Shown in pieces: positions 60,925 through 64,000 of a DNA stretch of 64,000 bases; positions within the stretch are counted from its first letter, which is position 1; each line of letters starts with the position of its first letter. Below the pieces are notes generated by a model. It ran no database searches. It was given only the letters and a program-made list of their open reading frames with translations, and had not been told where the DNA came from. Both the position numbers and the translations under genes were made by a program. Origin of the DNA: JARRQJ01 sp037381915 (GTDB taxonomy: Bacteria > Pseudomonadota > Gammaproteobacteria > DRLM01); contig JARRQJ010000028.1 in assembly GCA_037381915.1 (NCBI GenBank), forward strand, positions 1 through 64,000. The letters are read 5' to 3'.

Positions 60925-61836
60925 TCACCCACGGCCTTTTAACTCACCGATAATGCGTTTGGCCATCCGCGCATAGATCCCACCGTTGAAGCGGCAACTA
61001 CCTATGAAATGTATGAAGGCCGTTACGGCCTGCACGCGGTTACAAGCACAGTATTTAGGATGCGGCAAGACAACCGCACTTGGGCTGTTGGCCACTATCA
61101 CGTTGGAAGTGAACTGCTCGCTTCCCCAAGTATTCCATTTGGATCCAAGGGCAGCATACATTTGCCGAGAGAGCGCCTCTACCCCCTCTCTAGAAAATGA
61201 CCGGGCGGCAAAACCGGCGAAGCCGGAGCAACCTCGCACATAACGCAGTGACTCATATCCATACAATCTATCCAGATTGGCCTCGGCCAGGACCTGGATA
61301 TGGCTATTATCTTGCTCGGAGATAATCTTCTTCGCCTGATCCGCCCGCTCGGCCATGGTCTCGAATTCCTGACAGTCCCAGGTACCTAGCGCGAAAGCGG
61401 TATCATTGCGTATGTGCTTAACTACCTCATCAATAGCCGAGATGGCCAAGGTATCACTGTCCAGTTGTATTACATAATGATCCTGAACCAACTCCGCGAT
61501 ACCCAGCAAGCGTTCCCAAGTCCCCCCCTTAGGGCAGGCTGGACTGCGGAAATCTGTCAATTCATAGAACACCAGGCCGGGAATATACGCGTGTAGCAGC
61601 GCTCGGTCTTCGGCAGTGACACTGCCATCGTTTAATAGATGCACTCCTTTGATTGGCACGAAACGGGCAAAAGAGTGCAAGGCCACCAGAAACATTAAAA
61701 GGTCCTTGTGGGGCAATTGACTAAAGACAATAGCCGACGAAGAGGAATCAATGGCAATTGGTGGAAGATCAAGTATTCCCCGGCATTCGTGCCGAAAATG
61801 CGCCCTACGCAGGCGATCTTTGATGCGATACAACAC
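60925..61836 (-). CDS. Probable glycosyltransferase, family unrecognised
   Basis: The 303-residue protein shows VIQLDSDTLAISAIDEVVKHI, a DxD-like metal site near residue 125, after FVPIKGVHLLNDGSVTAEDRALL. Later it has RYVRGCSGFAGFAARSFSREGVEALSRQ and WGSEQFTSNVIVANS. This looks like a GT-A-type enzyme (perhaps GT8-like), but I could not place it. The start is GTG 61836 with AAGGAA upstream. It lies between two GT4 genes in the exopolysaccharide run, which supports a role in chain synthesis. Confidence 0.6.
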   Translation of the reverse strand: MLYRIKDRLRRAHFRHECRGILDLPPIAIDSSSSAIVFSQLPHKDLLMFLVALHSFARFVPIKGVHLLNDGSVTAEDRALLHAYIPGLVFYELTDFRSPACPKGGTWERLLGIAELVQDHYVIQLDSDTLAISAIDEVVKHIRNDTAFALGTWDCQEFETMAERADQAKKIISEQDNSHIQVLAEANLDRLYGYESLRYVRGCSGFAGFAARSFSREGVEALSRQMYAALGSKWNTWGSEQFTSNVIVANSPSAVVLPHPKYCACNRVQAVTAFIHFIGSCRFNGGIYARMAKRIIGELKGRG

Positions 61837-61954
61837 AGCCGTTCCTTAAATGTATGTAGTTAAGTGTGGTAGACGCGATCTGTAATTACAGCCATTCCTA
61901 CAAAGCCGGTATCTATCAAATCAGGTCGCAACTTCTATACCTAAACACTACTGC

Positions 61955-63181
61955 CTATCGTTCAATCAAAGGCAAATAGACCTGCTGATATCGGACAATG
62001 CTGACCGGCCAATTGCGTTCCTGCTCGACGAAATGGCGTGCTGCGCTGCGCAGTGCCGGCCAGAGTTGGTGCGATTCCAGCAGCTGCAATACGGTGTCGG
62101 CAAGATGCACCGCATCGCCGGCGCGGAATAGACAGCCGGTCTCGCCGTCGCGGATCAGTTCGCGATGTCCGCCCACATCGGAGGCCACGACCAACCGCCC
62201 CTGCGCCATGGCCTCTAAAGGTTTGAGCGGGGTGACGAGATCGGTGATACGCATGGACAAGCGAGGATACACCAACACATCCACTAGATCGTAATAGCGC
62301 TGTACTTCGGCGTGCGGCACGCGGCCGGTAAAGATAATCTTGTCGTCCAGCCCCAAGTCTTGAGCCTGTTGCTTAAGCCGCTGTTCCTCGTAACCGCCCC
62401 CCACCAGCAATAGCCGGATATCCTCGCGCTCGGCCAGCAACTTCGGCAGGGCATCCAATAATAACCCCAGACCCTCATAGGCGTAAAAAGACCCGATAAA
62501 TCCCAACACCAGCCTCCCGGTCAGACCTAAGTGTTGTTGCAAATCCGGATCTGGCACACCGCCACAATGAAAATGCTCGATATCCACCGCATTGGGGATC
62601 ACTGTGACCTTTTCGACGGGGATGCCGCGCGCCATGATATCGCCGCGCAGGCCCTCGCAGATACAGGTCACTGCATCGGCTCGACGCAAGACATAAGTCT
62701 CGAGGGCGCGAGTGGCGCGATAACGCGCATCGCCCTCGCGGCAGGTGCCATGATCTACCGCCGCATCTTCCCAAAATGCCCGGACCTCGTACACCAATGG
62801 CAGCTTAAATTTTCTGGCGACACGCAGTGCTGCCACGCCGTTAAGGGCCGGCGAGTGGGCATGGACAATATCGGGCTGAACATCGAGCACCACCTGCGAC
62901 AGTCGCCCGGTCAGACTATTAACTACAGCCAGCTGATCAAACGCCGGCAGTCGCGCCAGGATGCCCCTGGGCAATGGCGCGCGGTAAAAGTGCAAACCCT
63001 CCACGTCTTCCTCCAAGGGGGTTTCCTTCCTCTGAACAGCCAATTGCGCGGCATGCTTGGGGCTGGTGACATGTGCGGTCTCCCAACCGAGCTTGCGCTG
63101 TTCACGTAATATCGCGCGCGAACGAAACGTATAGCCGCTGTGTAAAGGAATTGAATGATCGAACACATGTAGAATTTTCAT
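61955..63181 (-). CDS. GT4 glycosyltransferase, exosortase-A-associated type
   Basis: The 408-residue protein begins MKILHVFDHSIPLHSGYTFR, which I recognise as the exosortase-A-associated glycosyltransferase family. The core shows IVHAHSPALNGVAALRVARK, LVLGFIGSFYAYEGLGLLLDALPKL and MRITDLVTPLKPLEAMAQGRLVVASDVGGHREL. The frame is open for another 108 codons upstream, but that part is the shadow of the sulfotransferase gene. The ATG at 63181 lies 10 bases after that gene's stop and has AGGG upstream. It probably adds a sugar to the polyprenyl-linked repeat unit. Confidence 0.92.
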   Translation of the reverse strand: MKILHVFDHSIPLHSGYTFRSRAILREQRKLGWETAHVTSPKHAAQLAVQRKETPLEEDVEGLHFYRAPLPRGILARLPAFDQLAVVNSLTGRLSQVVLDVQPDIVHAHSPALNGVAALRVARKFKLPLVYEVRAFWEDAAVDHGTCREGDARYRATRALETYVLRRADAVTCICEGLRGDIMARGIPVEKVTVIPNAVDIEHFHCGGVPDPDLQQHLGLTGRLVLGFIGSFYAYEGLGLLLDALPKLLAEREDIRLLLVGGGYEEQRLKQQAQDLGLDDKIIFTGRVPHAEVQRYYDLVDVLVYPRLSMRITDLVTPLKPLEAMAQGRLVVASDVGGHRELIRDGETGCLFRAGDAVHLADTVLQLLESHQLWPALRSAARHFVEQERNWPVSIVRYQQVYLPLIER

Positions 63182-63191
63182 TCTTGAAGCC

Positions 63192-63929
63192 CTAAAGATA
63201 GCCAAGCTGCTGGGATAGGGACACGGCCTCTGGATGGGCCATGAATTCCTCCAAGCGTGCCTGGTGTTCCGGCTTCTCCCACTTTCTGAGCGAGTTTTCG
63301 TGAATCTGTTTAGCACCAGCAAACCAAGCCAGATTGGCGGCGACATTGGTATGCTTGTGATGCTCGAGCATGGCAGTCTCAAATTCTTCGCCGATAAATT
63401 CACAAAGGCGCCGCAACACCGGTTCAGGGGTAGCCACCAGATCTTCGTATTTAAGGGTATGCACATGCTCATTAGCAGCAACCTGCAAACCGTAACTGAC
63501 ATCATTTACCCATGTTTCGATCTTGACCCAGTACTTAGTAGGATTGAGCGGATGCCTGGAAGTAACAACGTCACGGCCATCTCGAAATAGGTTGACGATC
63601 TTTACGTGGCCCGCAAAAAAATCAATGATCTTTTCGGTGTGGCGCAAATTCCCCGGTGTTTTTTCACAAAAACGCAGTTTTCCAACCGGTATGTGACGCA
63701 GGTGAAACTTATCCTCCAGCAGGAGCCATTTCAGCAGCCACAGAGGGCGGATTCGAGGGTACAGCGTCGCCGTTTCATTTTCGATACTATAAATGTGGGA
63801 GTGGCTGCCAAGTACCGACAACAGGAGCGTGGTCCCAGAGCGGGGGCAACCACCGAGGATAATTGGGCTCTTCTCGAAGCGAAGATCAACATACCTACGG
63901 ACCAAACCACGGCTAAAAGCAACGAACAT
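63192..63929 (-). CDS. Sulfotransferase (PAPS-dependent)
   Basis: The 245-residue protein has SPIILGGCPRSGTTLLLSVL, the classic PAPS P-loop at about residues 21-40. VKIVNLFRDGRDVVTSRHPL (3'-phosphate site near residue 110), LKYEDLVATPEPVLRRLCEFIG and SLRKWEKPE near the end complete the order expected of an intact sulfotransferase. It sits next to the exosortase-A-associated GT4 gene, 10 bases away, suggesting a coupled glycosylation and sulfation step. The substrate is inferred to be the exopolysaccharide. Its promoter probably lies in the last 71 bases of the window or beyond. Confidence 0.9.
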   Translation of the reverse strand: MFVAFSRGLVRRYVDLRFEKSPIILGGCPRSGTTLLLSVLGSHSHIYSIENETATLYPRIRPLWLLKWLLLEDKFHLRHIPVGKLRFCEKTPGNLRHTEKIIDFFAGHVKIVNLFRDGRDVVTSRHPLNPTKYWVKIETWVNDVSYGLQVAANEHVHTLKYEDLVATPEPVLRRLCEFIGEEFETAMLEHHKHTNVAANLAWFAGAKQIHENSLRKWEKPEHQARLEEFMAHPEAVSLSQQLGYL

Positions 63930-64000
63930 GATCTTATTATCCTCTTCAGGTATCTTGGTTCTACCCAGGCAGTCGCCTGAGAAGGCTAGTCACTGATAAT

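Noticed and set aside
63182..63505. 108-codon N-terminal extension of the GT4 gene at 61955
   Set aside because: It overlaps the sulfotransferase gene in another frame and has no homology to GT4 starts; ATG 63181 fits the family.

Overview
The window looks like a chromosomal segment of a free-living, probably gammaproteobacterial, chemolithotroph-like organism. The grounds are a pst-phoU/phoBR block of proteobacterial type, an argD-argF pair, a periplasmic diheme cytochrome c4, an iron-type superoxide dismutase, and a PEP-CTERM protein with genes of the exosortase-A-associated exopolysaccharide type. The species cannot be told from the sequence. I found no rRNA, tRNA, CRISPR array, transposase or prophage genes.

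Layout. 1-258: 3' end of sodB. 259-1726: mostly non-coding, repeat-rich, with a small PilZ gene split by a miniature transposable element. 1727-6418: pstS-pstC-pstA-pstB-phoU behind a three-unit Pho box; PhoU lacks its usual C-terminus. 6886-8895: phoR and phoB on the minus strand, with a second Pho-box-like site. 9140-11255: argD-argF. 11405-14689: a lone AT-rich TylF-type methyltransferase, cytochrome c4 and a trypsin-like protease, all on the minus strand.

From 15.5 kb to the right edge the DNA is one large surface-polysaccharide region of some 30 genes in alternating strand blocks. (i) 15512-22480 (-): O-antigen ligase-like protein, VanZ-like protein, GT39-like transferase, and a polyprenyl-phosphate glycosyltransferase fused to GtrA. 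(ii) 23280-47047 (+): a PEP-CTERM protein behind a sigma-54-type promoter; an ABC exporter (wzm/wzt) behind a sigma-70 promoter and ops-like elements; then sulfotransferases, GT2 enzymes, a lipid-anchored VCBS/UnbV protein, wecB, a methyltransferase, a deacetylase, a GT2-membrane-alkaline-phosphatase-fold fusion and a GT4. (iii) 47391-52504 (-): a TPR protein, GT4, GT2, a deacetylase-like protein and a decayed sulfotransferase. (iv) 52651-54507 (+): an asparagine-synthase-like protein lacking the glutaminase cysteine. (v) 54636-63929 (-): O-ligase, formyltransferase, alpha/alpha-toroid protein, PaaK/CapK-like adenylating enzyme, glycosyltransferases and a sulfotransferase.

Together these suggest synthesis, modification (sulfation, methylation, deacetylation, formylation or acylation) and ABC-dependent export of a sulfated polysaccharide, next to a PEP-CTERM/exosortase system whose exosortase gene is not in the window. 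The most distinctive non-coding finding is a family of about 229-bp miniature inverted-repeat elements. Four delimitable copies each have a 4-bp YTAN target duplication; one splits the PilZ gene and one supplies the stop codon of a glycosyltransferase.
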